A DNA stretch of 55,594 nucleotides from Microcaldota archaeon. GTDB taxonomy: Archaea > Micrarchaeota > Micrarchaeia > Anstonellales > Bilamarchaeaceae. Positions 40,802-50,094 of this stretch are shown piece by piece. Each line of letters begins with the position of its first letter. Within the stretch, counting starts at the first letter, position 1. The position numbers and the translations under genes were made by a program. Under the pieces are notes generated by a model. It worked only from the letters and a program-made list of their open reading frames with translations, did not search any database and was not told the DNA's origin. The stretch is taken from NCBI GenBank assembly GCA_018812625.1, contig JAHJDH010000032.1, positions 1 to 55,594 on the forward strand, in the 5' to 3' direction.

Positions 40802-41743
40802 CTAAAGAGAAAAAACATCCAGGTTTGGTTTTGATTGTTTTTTGTATAATGAAAGCCTGGAGTGATCCAGGGTTTTTGCATATTCAATTGCAGACAATAA
40901 GCTCTCTTTTGTGAGGACATATCTCTCTAAAACAATTCCAACATTTTTTTCTTCAAGAACCAGCGCATTATTGTATCTCTCAGTATGCTTTGAGTTTTCA
41001 ATAACAATGACAGGTTTTCCAAATGAAAGAGCTTCCATGATTGTTGTGTGTCCACCATGGCATATTACAACTTCGCAGTCCCGATAGTAAGAACTTAGAT
41101 GTTCCACAGTATTCCCATATAGTGCATCATCTCCAAGAAATGGCCGAAGCTCTTCTTCAAGCCTTCCTGCAACTATGATTTTCTTTTTATGAGAGATTTG
41201 TTTTCTTTTCTTGACGAGTGGTCCGCTGAAAACCATCGGAAGGTTTGGATTTAGATTTTTTGAAGTTACTGTAAGCGGAGGAGAAAAATCAGGAATAACT
41301 ATTTTTTCCGGATAGGATAATATTTGATTATATAGAGAAGCTGCAACTTTTTTTGAAACTTTCCCATTGATGCCAACCAGGGAGGAAGTATCATTAGTAA
41401 TGTATATTGCTTTCTTTTTCATAGCCATGGAAATTGCCAGTCCAAGAGGAGAGCCATCTACGATGATGTAATCATAATCTGCGAAATGCTCTTTGATTGA
41501 TTGGATTGTTTTGGGACTCGCCAGCTTCAGTATCTCCCCAGGATTTGTTACTATCTTGACTCTGTTTTTTACTTTTTTGATAGTGTATGGAGCAGGAATT
41601 TCTATCAAATCAATATCATTCATTTTGCAGAATTGGGCCCCATTGCCAAAGGTCATGATAGGAAAATTGAATTTTTCTGAAATAATTGAATCGCGGGAAG
41701 CATGGCCAAAACCATTGCCTTCTGCAAATATAAGTGCTTTCAT
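40802..41743 (-). CDS. Glycosyltransferase, family 28/MurG-like fold
   Basis: 313 residues. N-terminal FAEGNGFGHASRDSIIS is the acceptor-side glycine loop, and the C-terminal VICHGGHTTIMEALSFGKPV is the nucleotide-sugar binding signature of GT28/GT1 (His-Gly-Gly, Glu-Ala). It probably transfers a sugar from a UDP-sugar to a lipid carrier or other acceptor in surface glycan assembly. The UppP in this window could act in the same pathway. Alternative members include teichuronic/poly-sugar transferases. Confidence 0.87.
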   Translation of the reverse strand: MKALIFAEGNGFGHASRDSIISEKFNFPIMTFGNGAQFCKMNDIDLIEIPAPYTIKKVKNRVKIVTNPGEILKLASPKTIQSIKEHFADYDYIIVDGSPLGLAISMAMKKKAIYITNDTSSLVGINGKVSKKVAASLYNQILSYPEKIVIPDFSPPLTVTSKNLNPNLPMVFSGPLVKKRKQISHKKKIIVAGRLEEELRPFLGDDALYGNTVEHLSSYYRDCEVVICHGGHTTIMEALSFGKPVIVIENSKHTERYNNALVLEEKNVGIVLERYVLTKESLLSAIEYAKTLDHSRLSLYKKQSKPNLDVFSL

Positions 41744-41845
41744 AAATAGAAAACCTCTTGTGAGATTTTATTGCTTTCGGTACGGTTTTTAACTGGTGGC
41801 AGGTTAGTATGAGTCTAATCACATAGTTCAAAAAAGGTGAAGATC

Positions 41846-42151
41846 ATGGAAGAGAAAAAAGATATTAAAGAAAGAATTGACCGAATAAACAAAATGCTAG
41901 ATAAGGAATTGAAGGGAGCTTCATATATTGCAACCATAGTTTATATTGAGGATAAAAAAGTAACTGAGAAGGGAGTTTCACTTCAGACAAGGAATATGAG
42001 ATTGTCTAATACAAAGATTGATGAGACTGATTTCCTGACTTATCAGCAGTTGGTGCTCAATCTCCACAATGAAGTCACTACTTTTGTGCAGTCGCTGTTT
42101 CCAAAGCCTGTTCCGTCCAAGCCAATGCAAGAAGATACACAATATGGGTAA
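41846..42151 (+). CDS. Hypothetical 101-aa protein
   Basis: 101 residues starting MEEKKDIKERIDRINKMLDK. AGGTGA precedes the ATG; the frame opens nine bases earlier at GTG. A helical N terminus precedes alternating strands (YIATIVYIEDKKVTEKGVSL). No membrane segment. It stands in a converging position with the zinc-ribbon membrane protein gene. Unrecognised. Confidence 0.6.
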   Translation: MEEKKDIKERIDRINKMLDKELKGASYIATIVYIEDKKVTEKGVSLQTRNMRLSNTKIDETDFLTYQQLVLNLHNEVTTFVQSLFPKPVPSKPMQEDTQYG

Positions 42152-42161
42152 TTAACAATAC

Positions 42162-42551
42162 CTATTCAACTTCTCCCTTGTTTATTTTTAGTGCTAGATT
42201 ATATGAATTGTACATTGACCAAATCCAGATCAGTATTGGAATTGGAGAACATATCAAAGCAGTAATAATTGCAAGACCCCAAGAACAGGCATATACGACC
42301 ATTACTATTAATCCGAAGAAAATATCACCAAGATAAATATGCCCAAGACCTGGAAAAAGGAAACTTAGTATCGTAGCAACACCAGGACTCGATGTACCTT
42401 TACTCGATATGACCTGAGTCGGCTTAACTTCACGTACCGGAGTAAGTTGCCTTACACCGCATTTAGGACAAATTTCTGCTTCTTCAAAAATCTCCGCTCC
42501 GCATTTGAAACAAAATTTTTTTGCATTGGTTTGTTGATTTTTCTCTGGCAT
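42162..42551 (-). CDS. Zinc-ribbon TM2-like membrane protein
   Basis: 129 residues from MPEKNQQTNAKKFCFKCGAE; the in-frame start at 42578 is a TTG. An N-terminal zinc ribbon (CFKCGAEIFEEAEICPKCG) is followed by a linker and a TM2-type unit: PGVATILSFLFPGLGHIYLG, the Gly-rich PGLGxxYLG turn, and two membrane helices (FFGLIVMVVYACSWGLAII, IPILIWIWSMYNSYNLA). Such proteins are common in archaea and bacteria; the role is unknown, possibly membrane-associated complexes. Confidence 0.8.
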   Translation of the reverse strand: MPEKNQQTNAKKFCFKCGAEIFEEAEICPKCGVRQLTPVREVKPTQVISSKGTSSPGVATILSFLFPGLGHIYLGDIFFGLIVMVVYACSWGLAIITALICSPIPILIWIWSMYNSYNLALKINKGEVE

Positions 42552-42697
42552 GTGATCACATGATTTTGTTCTACTCAAAATACATCATCAGCATTATTAA
42601 GTTTGTGGAGAAGAAACAAAAATTCTCAGCCTTCCGTTAGCCAGGTTTAGTTGTCAAAGCTATAGACCGTATTTAAAGCATTCTTAGACAATTTATC

Positions 42698-42800
42698 ATT
42701 ACGTGATGATTGTTCGACAAACTGAGAGTCTCGAATTCGCAAGAATTTGGGAGCTGGGAGTGATCCTGGAACTCTGTGATGATAACTATCAATCTGATAC
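42698..42800 (+). ncRNA. Candidate C/D-box-like small RNA with a long stem insert
   Basis: No protein gene fills 42552-42824. GTGATGA (42703-42709), 12 nt, CTGA (42722-42725) and then GTGATGA (42776-42782), 11 nt, CTGA (42794-42797) form two C/D units at guide-like spacing. Between them is a hairpin TCTCGAATTC-GCAA-GAATTTGGGA with a GNRA loop. A TATTTAAAG box (42669-42677) about 26-30 bases upstream of the first C box supplies a promoter. Size and box layout fit an unusual C/D guide RNA; other structured RNA is possible. Confidence 0.4.
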
Positions 42801-42824
42801 GAAGTTTATTCACTGGAAAACTAA

Positions 42825-43049
42825 TTATTTCAGAAATCTTGCTAGGTTAAGGCGAAGATAGATCCCACGCACTACTGGATATATGACAAAAAGAAAGATT
42901 GCACTTTTGATAATAATATTCAGGAGGCCGGAGGCAAATGTGAATCCATAGCCATATTCAACTATTGCAAAAATAATAGTGTAAATTACGATTGCAACAA
43001 TGAAAACAAGCCATTCTTTTTTATCGAATTTTTTCGGAAATATCTGCAT
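42825..43049 (-). CDS. Small two-helix membrane protein (74 aa)
   Basis: 74 residues. MQIFPKKFDKKEW at the start is followed by two membrane segments (WLVFIVAIVIYTIIFAIV and IIIKSAIFLFVIYPVVRGIY). Basic ends suggest an N-in, C-in hairpin. It is located between a candidate small RNA and the TFB gene. Unrecognised family; a real gene is likely because of the clear alternation of charge and hydrophobicity. Confidence 0.6.
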   Translation of the reverse strand: MQIFPKKFDKKEWLVFIVAIVIYTIIFAIVEYGYGFTFASGLLNIIIKSAIFLFVIYPVVRGIYLRLNLARFLK

Positions 43050-43088
43050 AAGACCACAACTGAAAAATTAGAAAATAAAGAAAAAAAT

Positions 43089-44015
43089 TTAGAGATTAAC
43101 TTTGAGACCAAGCTCTTTCTTAAGTTCCCGGTATCTGTTTCTGATTGTAACCTCAGTCACACCAGCAACATCAGCAACTTCTTTCTGGGTCTTTTTCTCT
43201 CCGTGCATTGCACTTGCAATGTACAGTGCTGCTGCCGCAACTCCTGTTGGACCACGGCCTGAAATTAGACCTTTCTTAAGAGCTTTTTTGATCAGCTTAA
43301 TTGCTTCTTCTTGAACTTCAGGACCAAGCTTAAGTGCAGTTGCAAACTTTGGAACATATTGAGCTGGGTCAGTTAGAGGAACGTCGATCTTAAGTTCTGC
43401 CTTAAGGAATCTGTAAGCCCGTCCAATTTCCTTTTTCTCAATACCGGATGCACGAGATATTTCATCAAGTGTTCTTGGAATACCCTGAAGTCTGCATATA
43501 GCATAAATAACAGCTGCAACAACGCTTTCAATAAGTCTTCCTCGAATGAGTTCTTCCTTAACAGCTCTTCTGTACAGAAGCGCTGCGCTTTCTTTGATGT
43601 TTTCTGGAAGTCCCAGTGAAGACGCCACACGGTCAAGCTCAGCTAGAGCAATAACCAGGTTTCTTTCCATTGAAGTTGCAATAGAGACTCTCTTGTGCCA
43701 TTTTCTCATACGATATAGCTGAGCCTGTTTCTTGGGACTGATCTTACCTCCTCGAATATCTCGGTTGTATTGATCAATCTCAGTAACAAGACCTTTGTTT
43801 GGCCTCATGAACTTGATTGGAGCTCCACCTCGAGCTTTCTTCTCTTTTTGTTCTGCATCAAAGGCACGCCATTCAGGACCCATATCATGGATATTTTCGG
43901 CGATAATAAGACCGCACTGCGAACAAATCAACTCTCCCTTTTCATAATCCCGTACTATTCTCTTGCTGCCGCATTCCGGACATTTCTTGGTAGCTTGAGA
44001 ACCAGTTGCTGACAT
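43089..44015 (-). CDS. tfb: Transcription initiation factor B (TFB)
   Basis: 308 residues from MSATGSQATKKCPECGSKRI. Order: zinc ribbon (CPECGSKRIVRDYEKGELIC to SQCG), B-finger/reader GPEWRAFDAEQKEKKARGG, then two cyclin-like repeats (about 120-215 and 215-308), the second with the BRE-reading helix-turn-helix TQKEVADVAGVTEVTIRNRY. It bridges TBP-TATA DNA and RNA polymerase. GGGAGGATT lies before the ATG; the upstream in-frame start at 44075 is rejected. Strong BRE/TATA upstream. Confidence 0.97.
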   Translation of the reverse strand: MSATGSQATKKCPECGSKRIVRDYEKGELICSQCGLIIAENIHDMGPEWRAFDAEQKEKKARGGAPIKFMRPNKGLVTEIDQYNRDIRGGKISPKKQAQLYRMRKWHKRVSIATSMERNLVIALAELDRVASSLGLPENIKESAALLYRRAVKEELIRGRLIESVVAAVIYAICRLQGIPRTLDEISRASGIEKKEIGRAYRFLKAELKIDVPLTDPAQYVPKFATALKLGPEVQEEAIKLIKKALKKGLISGRGPTGVAAAALYIASAMHGEKKTQKEVADVAGVTEVTIRNRYRELKKELGLKVNL

Positions 44016-44079
44016 ATTTAATCCTCCCAAAATATAGTAAACATTTTTAAAATTTGCTAAACTTAAAATAGGCACACGG

Positions 44080-44097
44080 ATTTAAATACTTTTCGGT
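44080..44097 (-). promoter_or_regulatory. BRE/TATA promoter of the TFB gene
   Basis: On the minus strand CCGAAAAG is followed by TATTTAAAT, a near-consensus BRE plus TATA. The predicted start lies about 26 bases downstream near 44057, giving a leader of about 40 nt with the GGGAGG ribosome binding site. Confidence 0.6.
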
Positions 44098-44124
44098 TAC
44101 CTGTCGGCAATTGACGGATTAATA

Positions 44125-45441
44125 TTATGCTGCAGCAGACGAACGCAATTTGATCACAGGTGCAATAGACTGTTTTTGCAGAAGGCTTACTGCACCACGC
44201 TCATATATTCTTTTAGCAACTTCAAAGCAGAATGGACTTGCAAGACGATCGGCAAGCAGCCTCATAGAACTGGCAAATTCAAATGCTTCCTGCCTCTTCC
44301 CGCCTTCAAAGAGCAGGAGCGCGCCTTCGAGGATCTCAGGCCTGTGAGAGTGGAAATAGGATAATTGAAGATTGTCATTTGAAAGATGCTTGAGCGCATC
44401 AGTCAAGGCTTTTCTTGCACATGAGATAAGAAGATCTTTATCTGAATCTTTCATAAGGAAAAGAGAGCCATAATCTGCAGACTTGAAGAAGAGTTCGACT
44501 GCAGCAGGATCATCCCCAGACTGGGTTGCTGCCTGGGCTGCAAATGCATGAGCAGTTTTTTTATCTCCAGTAAGATTGAAGATTTCTGCTGAAACAATAA
44601 TATGCCCTGCCTTTGCTGCTTCGAAACCCAAATCGCGCGCTTCAACTTCCATATTATATACTAAAGCAAGTTGTGCTGCATCCAGGTAGTTCTCATCCGC
44701 AACATGAGCCTTTATCCGGGCCTTGGTGCTTGTCTTGTGCATTCCAAGAGAATCATACAGAGAAGCAGCAGCATTGAATCGTCCTGCATTCTCAGTGATT
44801 TCAGCAAGCTGGAAAACATGATGCCTCTTCCTCTGAAGCAGCATTTTCTTTGAATAAGTTATAAGTTCCTGGTCAGAGAATGCCTGTGCTAGTGCTGCTG
44901 GAGCGCTCTTATACATTTCATTATATTTCACAAGTCCTCTTGGACCAGAACATTCAGTGATAATTCTCTGGGCAATTTTTGGTAGTCCCATCTCAACAAG
45001 ATTATCCAAAAGCTCAAAGAATGGAATAGCACCAGAATTGGAAAGTATCTTTGCAGCGATCATAAAGCTTCCGCGCTCCTTGAATTCAATTCCTATTGCC
45101 TCTGCTTTTCCAAGAAGGCCAGCTTCAATGAATTTTTCAGCAGCCTTTAGATCAAGCTCATTTGCCTCATGTTCAGCATCAAATTTACGAAGCCGCTCTG
45201 CATTTTTCCTGTATCGCTCTCCCTGCTCAGTGAGAGAAGGAGTTCTTGCAGACTGCTTATTTGGGAAAAAAAGACCAGAATCAACAGTACGTTCTTTTTG
45301 TTGAGTCTTTATTATTGGCTCGGCCATAGGAACGATTTCCTTGGGCTTAAAAAGCTTTGAAATATATTCTACTGCGCCTTTGAATGTAATTGGTTTATTT
45401 AGCAAATCCTTTGCTCTTTGCACGAACATTGTTCTTTTCAT
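44125..45441 (-). CDS. Helical-repeat protein of unknown function
   Basis: 438 residues, the ATG at 45441 following GGCGAT. From about 90 onward it is built of about 30-35-residue helix pairs with TPR/Sel1-like spacing (AASLYDSLGMHKTSTKARIK, AAQLALVYNMEVEARDLGFE, AEIFNLTGDKKTAHAFAAQA). Few charged surface motifs stand out; no enzyme signature. It is likely a protein-binding scaffold in the cytoplasm. Its promoter is on the far side from the TFB gene. Related proteins are probable among archaea, but I cannot name the family. Confidence 0.65.
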   Translation of the reverse strand: MKRTMFVQRAKDLLNKPITFKGAVEYISKLFKPKEIVPMAEPIIKTQQKERTVDSGLFFPNKQSARTPSLTEQGERYRKNAERLRKFDAEHEANELDLKAAEKFIEAGLLGKAEAIGIEFKERGSFMIAAKILSNSGAIPFFELLDNLVEMGLPKIAQRIITECSGPRGLVKYNEMYKSAPAALAQAFSDQELITYSKKMLLQRKRHHVFQLAEITENAGRFNAAASLYDSLGMHKTSTKARIKAHVADENYLDAAQLALVYNMEVEARDLGFEAAKAGHIIVSAEIFNLTGDKKTAHAFAAQAATQSGDDPAAVELFFKSADYGSLFLMKDSDKDLLISCARKALTDALKHLSNDNLQLSYFHSHRPEILEGALLLFEGGKRQEAFEFASSMRLLADRLASPFCFEVAKRIYERGAVSLLQKQSIAPVIKLRSSAAA

Positions 45442-45530
45442 ATAATCGCCGGGTTGTGGGTTTGAACAAGAATATTTATATAGCTTATGAATTGGCAAAA
45501 TCAGGATTAGACAAAGAAAATAAGAAAAAA

Positions 45531-46643
45531 TTATTCTGGATCTTTAGGAAGAAGGCCAGTAGTTCTAACCCACATGTAGGCAAGTATCAGAGAGATCACG
45601 GTAGAACCAATAATAATTGCATAATAATACGGAAGAAAGTCGTGGCCAAAATCAAAGAATGGAACACCGAAGATTGTTGCAATAGTATTTGGAACAAGAA
45701 CCGCAGTACCGATGATAGTAAGATATGCAACAAGAAGTGAAAGCCGATTATTCAATAGCTGCAATTGGTTGTTGTAAATGCTTTGCATAACCTCAAGGCC
45801 ACTTGATAGCACCTGGCTCATGTGTTCTGCAAGTTCAATCTGATAATTGGTTTCAATGGTAAGAGCTCCGATACGCTCGAGAAGCCTCCTATTATCGCTG
45901 AGAAGCTCCGGATCTCCATATCTCAATGTGTTGAGCACATCAATGGTTTCCCAAAGACCATTCATGTAAATCATAAGCGCATGTTTCATCTTGTGAATTT
46001 CCTTTCCGACTTCTTCACGATCTGAATCAGTTCGAGAGAGCATTTCGCTTATTTTATCTGCAGCAATTTCTATTCCACGAAGGGTATCAAAGTTTCTGCT
46101 GTTATTTTCATCCAGAAGACGAGAAATTATCTGAGTTATCTTATCCTGCTTTGAGAGCTTGAGCTTAATTTTCTTCATGAAAATTTTTCCATAGCGCCTC
46201 AGCCTGAAGAACCGGGTAGATTTGGTTGTGTGTATAGTAACAACTACGTTTTTACGAATAAGAAGAATCATGTAATCGATTCTAACGTCAAAACCTTTTG
46301 CAAAAATAACAGGAACAAGAAGACCCATCTCAGTATCAAGATCTTCATAACCGCTTTCAGAAGTCCTTGTAATAAGTGTGTTGATAAGCTGCTCGCTAAA
46401 ACCCAGTGAAGTTGAAACCTTTGGAGCATCCCGCGCAATATCTTCTACGATATAGTCGACCCAGGACACAGAAGATGATTTTATAAGATCAGCAAACTCT
46501 TGTACATTGCGAACTTCTTTTTCACTTGTTTCTCCGTTTTTTAGAAGGGAGACACAGAAACCTTTTTGTTCCAATGATAGAATTACTTTTTCCTCGCCAT
46601 GTTCTTTTCTGACAGTTTCAACAATATCTGTATCCAGGTTCAT
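45531..46643 (-). CDS. CorA-like divalent cation channel
   Basis: 370 residues with a large cytoplasmic N-terminal domain, a long helix (about 180-290) and two C-terminal membrane helices (LSLLVAYLTIIGTAVLVPNT and YYAIIIGSTVISLILAYMWV). The fold and end position match CorA Mg2+ channels. The selectivity-filter GMN that usually follows the first membrane helix is replaced (TIFGVPFFDFG), so ion choice may differ. Members with non-GMN filters exist. It is transcribed singly. Confidence 0.85.
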   Translation of the reverse strand: MNLDTDIVETVRKEHGEEKVILSLEQKGFCVSLLKNGETSEKEVRNVQEFADLIKSSSVSWVDYIVEDIARDAPKVSTSLGFSEQLINTLITRTSESGYEDLDTEMGLLVPVIFAKGFDVRIDYMILLIRKNVVVTIHTTKSTRFFRLRRYGKIFMKKIKLKLSKQDKITQIISRLLDENNSRNFDTLRGIEIAADKISEMLSRTDSDREEVGKEIHKMKHALMIYMNGLWETIDVLNTLRYGDPELLSDNRRLLERIGALTIETNYQIELAEHMSQVLSSGLEVMQSIYNNQLQLLNNRLSLLVAYLTIIGTAVLVPNTIATIFGVPFFDFGHDFLPYYYAIIIGSTVISLILAYMWVRTTGLLPKDPE

Positions 46644-46687
46644 AGAGTCACCCCTGCCTAGTTAGTTGCATGATTATATATAAAACT

Positions 46688-47908
46688 TTACATATCAAAG
46701 AGCTTCTCATTTTCTTCCAGTGAAACAAGGCCTGGAAGATCGTCTCCGCACAAATATGCAATAAGGGCTTTTCCAGATAAGCTCACATAGCCAAACTGTT
46801 TTTTGTCAATATTAAATTTTTCAAGTGCAGCAAGAGTATGCCCGCCTCCAAGAAGTGAAAAGACACTGGTCTTTGCAATTGAATCAAGAATTGTTTTCGT
46901 TCCTTTGGAGAATTTATCAAGTTCATAAACGCCCAGAGGACCATTCATCACAATGCATTTGGAAGAAGAGATCATATCAGAGTACTCTTTTGTGGACTTT
47001 TCACCAATGTCCCAGATTTGACCGGTTTCTATTTTTGAAACGTCTGATTCTACCCGATCCCAAACAACCTGACGGCCATGCTCTTCTTTCTTAAATGAAA
47101 GTCCAACATCAGTTGGAAGATGAATTTTTCCATCATATTTTTCAATCATCTCAATTGCAGCTGGAAGGTATTTGTCAAGTCCTGATTCTTTTAGATACTC
47201 GCTTGAGCCGCCTATATTGCAGCCATTTGCACGAAGCAAAAGAACTGAAAGCGCCCCACCAACGAGAATTTTTTTTGCCCTGCCATCAGTAAGCCATTTG
47301 TCCATTACTTTAAATGAATCTTTAACCTTGGAGCCGCCAAAGATAAATGTTACATCGTCGCACTGGCAGATTTTGTCAACGGCATCAAGCTCTTCTGCAA
47401 GAACGTCTCCGGCAAAACAAGGAATCTTATCCTTGAAACCTATTATGCTTGAGTGCGCTCTGTGAGCAACAGATAATGCATCCAAAACAAAATAATCTGC
47501 AAGAGGAGAAAGATGATAAACAATTTCGCCCTTTGCATGAGGATGCGTAGTTTCGCAGCGAAGATGACGTACATTATCAAGAACAAGAATTTGGCCGTTT
47601 TTTAGTTTTGAAATCGCTTCAATAGCAACAGGACCAATCATGTCATCTACAAATAGAACCTCGCGCCCTATTATATCCTGAAGAATTTTTGAATGCTGCT
47701 CGAGAGTAACAAAATCATCAGAACCTTTTCTACCCTGGTGAGAGAGAACAACTACTTTCGCACCGCGATCACTGAGATTTTTTAGAGTAACTGCGTGTGC
47801 GTTAATACGTATATGAGAAGTGATTTTGCCATTTTCAAGAGGACAATTGAGATCGACACGTACTAAGACAGTTTTTCCTTCAACTTCATGATTTGCTATC
47901 TTTCTCAT
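46688..47908 (-). CDS. pgk: Phosphoglycerate kinase
   Basis: 406 residues. Key segments are VRVDLNCPLENGKITSHIRI, VVLSHQGR, LDNVRHL, GGSKVKDSFKV, NGPLGVYE and LLGGGHTLAAL. It interconverts 1,3-bisphosphoglycerate plus ADP with 3-phosphoglycerate plus ATP. The start at 47908 gives the standard N terminus MRKIANHEVEGKTVLVRVDL and overlaps the topoisomerase I end by 23 bases; the frame to 47998 is only topA antisense-free read-through. Shares its transcript with topA. Confidence 0.96.
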   Translation of the reverse strand: MRKIANHEVEGKTVLVRVDLNCPLENGKITSHIRINAHAVTLKNLSDRGAKVVVLSHQGRKGSDDFVTLEQHSKILQDIIGREVLFVDDMIGPVAIEAISKLKNGQILVLDNVRHLRCETTHPHAKGEIVYHLSPLADYFVLDALSVAHRAHSSIIGFKDKIPCFAGDVLAEELDAVDKICQCDDVTFIFGGSKVKDSFKVMDKWLTDGRAKKILVGGALSVLLLRANGCNIGGSSEYLKESGLDKYLPAAIEMIEKYDGKIHLPTDVGLSFKKEEHGRQVVWDRVESDVSKIETGQIWDIGEKSTKEYSDMISSSKCIVMNGPLGVYELDKFSKGTKTILDSIAKTSVFSLLGGGHTLAALEKFNIDKKQFGYVSLSGKALIAYLCGDDLPGLVSLEENEKLFDM

Positions 47909-49937
47909 TGCGACTACCACTCTTCTTGCGCCAATCTGCTTTTGACGGACAATTCGGATCAATACACATAGTATATCGTATCCGGCCCTTTTTAACATTT
48001 ATAGTTGGCTTGCTGCAAGCAGTACACTCTTTTCCAGTTGGCTTAACATATGCACCAGTTGGAAGAGGATAGGTATTTCTGCAATTTGGATATCCATGGC
48101 AACCAATGAATTGTTTTTTGAATTTCATTCTGATGATACGAAGCTTCTTATCGCATTTATCACAGGGACCGACTAAGCTTTCCTGCTCCATGGTAGTTTG
48201 AAGAGCATCAAGAAGGCTGGCACCAATTTCTGCTTCGTTTTTCTTCCACTTATTAAGAATTCCAGTCAGAAGCTCTCGAGACTCACTAATGACTTCTTCC
48301 TTATCAAGTTTGCCGGCTTGAATAAGTTCCATTTTTTCTTCAAGTGATCTTGTCAAATTCTCATCAAGGATTTCTGGGGCATATTTCTGAAGAACATCTG
48401 ATACCTTCAGCCCAAAGTCGCTCACTTCAATGGATTTGCCTTCTGCATATCCTCTTTTGAAAAGCGTATCAACAACCACAGAACGGGTTGCCTTGGTTCC
48501 TAAATGCCTTTTTTCAAGTTCTGAAACGATTGAAGCTTGAGTAAATCTTTTTGGAGGTTTTGTTTCTTTCTTTGTTTTTTCCACTTTGGAAAGTTTCACT
48601 GATTCTCCTTCCTTGAATTCAGGAAGCTCTACATCTTCAGTTGTATAGTACTTTCCATAAAATTCAGTCCAGCCCGGCTCTACAATTCTGCTTCCAGATG
48701 CAGCATATTCCTCGCCGCCGCTTTCCACTTCAACTCTGTTTCGCGCCCTCTTTGCAGAAGGAGCAAATGATGCCAAAAATCTTTTGACAATAAGATCATA
48801 GAGGTTTTTTTGGTGCGGTTCAATTGAACCAGGAGCTTGGCCAGTTGGATGAATTGCAGGATGTGCTGGATCATCTTTCTTTCCCTGAATTGGCTTTGTC
48901 CATTTGTTTGCTTTGATCTTTTTGATTAATGCTGAATAGTCCTTGTTCTTTTCAAGAGCAGATAGAATTGGATCAAGTTTGATTGATGGTGGAATCTTAT
49001 TTGAAGAAGTTCTTGGATATGTAATTAGAGAAGCTTCGTAAAGATGCTGTGAAAGTTCCAATGTCCTTGATGGAGAGAATTTGAAAAGCTTGTATGCTTC
49101 AACCTGCAAACTGGTTAAGTCGAAGTTAGGATTTGGCGCGATCTTTTGCTCTTTTTTATCAACCTTAGAAACTTTTCCAGTTGTCTTTGTATTTTCAAGA
49201 GAAACTGATGCGGATTCATCATCAAGGAAACGATCTTTTTTGTGCTTGAATTCTACCTCTTTGATTTGAGTAATTAATTCCCAATAAGGAGTTGGAACAA
49301 AAGCACGAATGCTTGATTCTAAATTAGATAAAAGAGAAAGTGCAGGTCCCTGAACACGTCCGACTGACATGACTTTATATCTGTGGGCAGCGCGAAGAGC
49401 TCCCATAAGAGCCCGACTTAAATTAATACCATAATACCAGTCAATGATGTGCCTCGCTTCACCAGCATATGCATTAGAATAATCAAACTCCGCGCGGTCA
49501 TCATAAGCAGCTTCAAGATCCCCCTGAGTCAAAGCTGAGAACTTCATTCTCTGTCCTTGCCTGATAGTAGTTGCAAAACGAAATACATTGTATGCAATTG
49601 TACTTCCTTCAATATCATAGTCGCAAGCTGAGACGAAAGTGTCTGCGCTTTTTCCAAGTTTTTGAATAAGCTCTACATAGCCTTTGGTATAGGCTGCTTC
49701 TTTTGATGCTTCATAAGCAGGCACCCATTCAATATCAAAAATGGGGTAACCTCGTGTTTTTTCTTTTTCAACAAGAGTATAAACATGACCAACAGCTGGG
49801 GCAACCATAAACTCTTGCCCGTTTCTTTTTGCCTCGTAGTAATAGACTCCTTTGTATGACTTTTTCTTAACCGATTCACCTATAGCATTAGCAATCTTTT
49901 CCGCTACCCTAGGTTTTTCTGCAACAATTAAATCCAT
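47886..49937 (-). CDS. topA: DNA topoisomerase I (type IA)
   Basis: 683 residues. Toprim region (MDLIVAEKPRVAEKIANAIG, ACDYDIEGSTIAYN with the acidic DxE), then the cleavage domain with catalytic Tyr in ASLITYPRTSS, SVGRVQGPAL, and the gate region HLGTKATRS. C-terminal zinc ribbons (CDKCDKKLRIIRMKFKKQFI to CHGYPNC; CTACSKPTIN) bind single-stranded DNA. It relaxes negative supercoils. It leads the topA-pgk unit. The HPTG-type site AIHPTGQAPG is present. No reverse-gyrase helicase part is fused. Confidence 0.96.
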   Translation of the reverse strand: MDLIVAEKPRVAEKIANAIGESVKKKSYKGVYYYEAKRNGQEFMVAPAVGHVYTLVEKEKTRGYPIFDIEWVPAYEASKEAAYTKGYVELIQKLGKSADTFVSACDYDIEGSTIAYNVFRFATTIRQGQRMKFSALTQGDLEAAYDDRAEFDYSNAYAGEARHIIDWYYGINLSRALMGALRAAHRYKVMSVGRVQGPALSLLSNLESSIRAFVPTPYWELITQIKEVEFKHKKDRFLDDESASVSLENTKTTGKVSKVDKKEQKIAPNPNFDLTSLQVEAYKLFKFSPSRTLELSQHLYEASLITYPRTSSNKIPPSIKLDPILSALEKNKDYSALIKKIKANKWTKPIQGKKDDPAHPAIHPTGQAPGSIEPHQKNLYDLIVKRFLASFAPSAKRARNRVEVESGGEEYAASGSRIVEPGWTEFYGKYYTTEDVELPEFKEGESVKLSKVEKTKKETKPPKRFTQASIVSELEKRHLGTKATRSVVVDTLFKRGYAEGKSIEVSDFGLKVSDVLQKYAPEILDENLTRSLEEKMELIQAGKLDKEEVISESRELLTGILNKWKKNEAEIGASLLDALQTTMEQESLVGPCDKCDKKLRIIRMKFKKQFIGCHGYPNCRNTYPLPTGAYVKPTGKECTACSKPTINVKKGRIRYTMCIDPNCPSKADWRKKSGSRNEKDSKS

Positions 49938-50094
49938 AGAATCATTTCTGACTTAAATTAGGAAAGTATAAATAGCTAACTGGAAAACAATGCATTTTTA
50001 CAATGGCGATTGACGGAATTTCTGAGTTCTTGTGGTGTGGAGTTAAAAAAGGCGCGAGCTATTGCTTATTCTAATTCTTGTTTGGGGTTGTATT

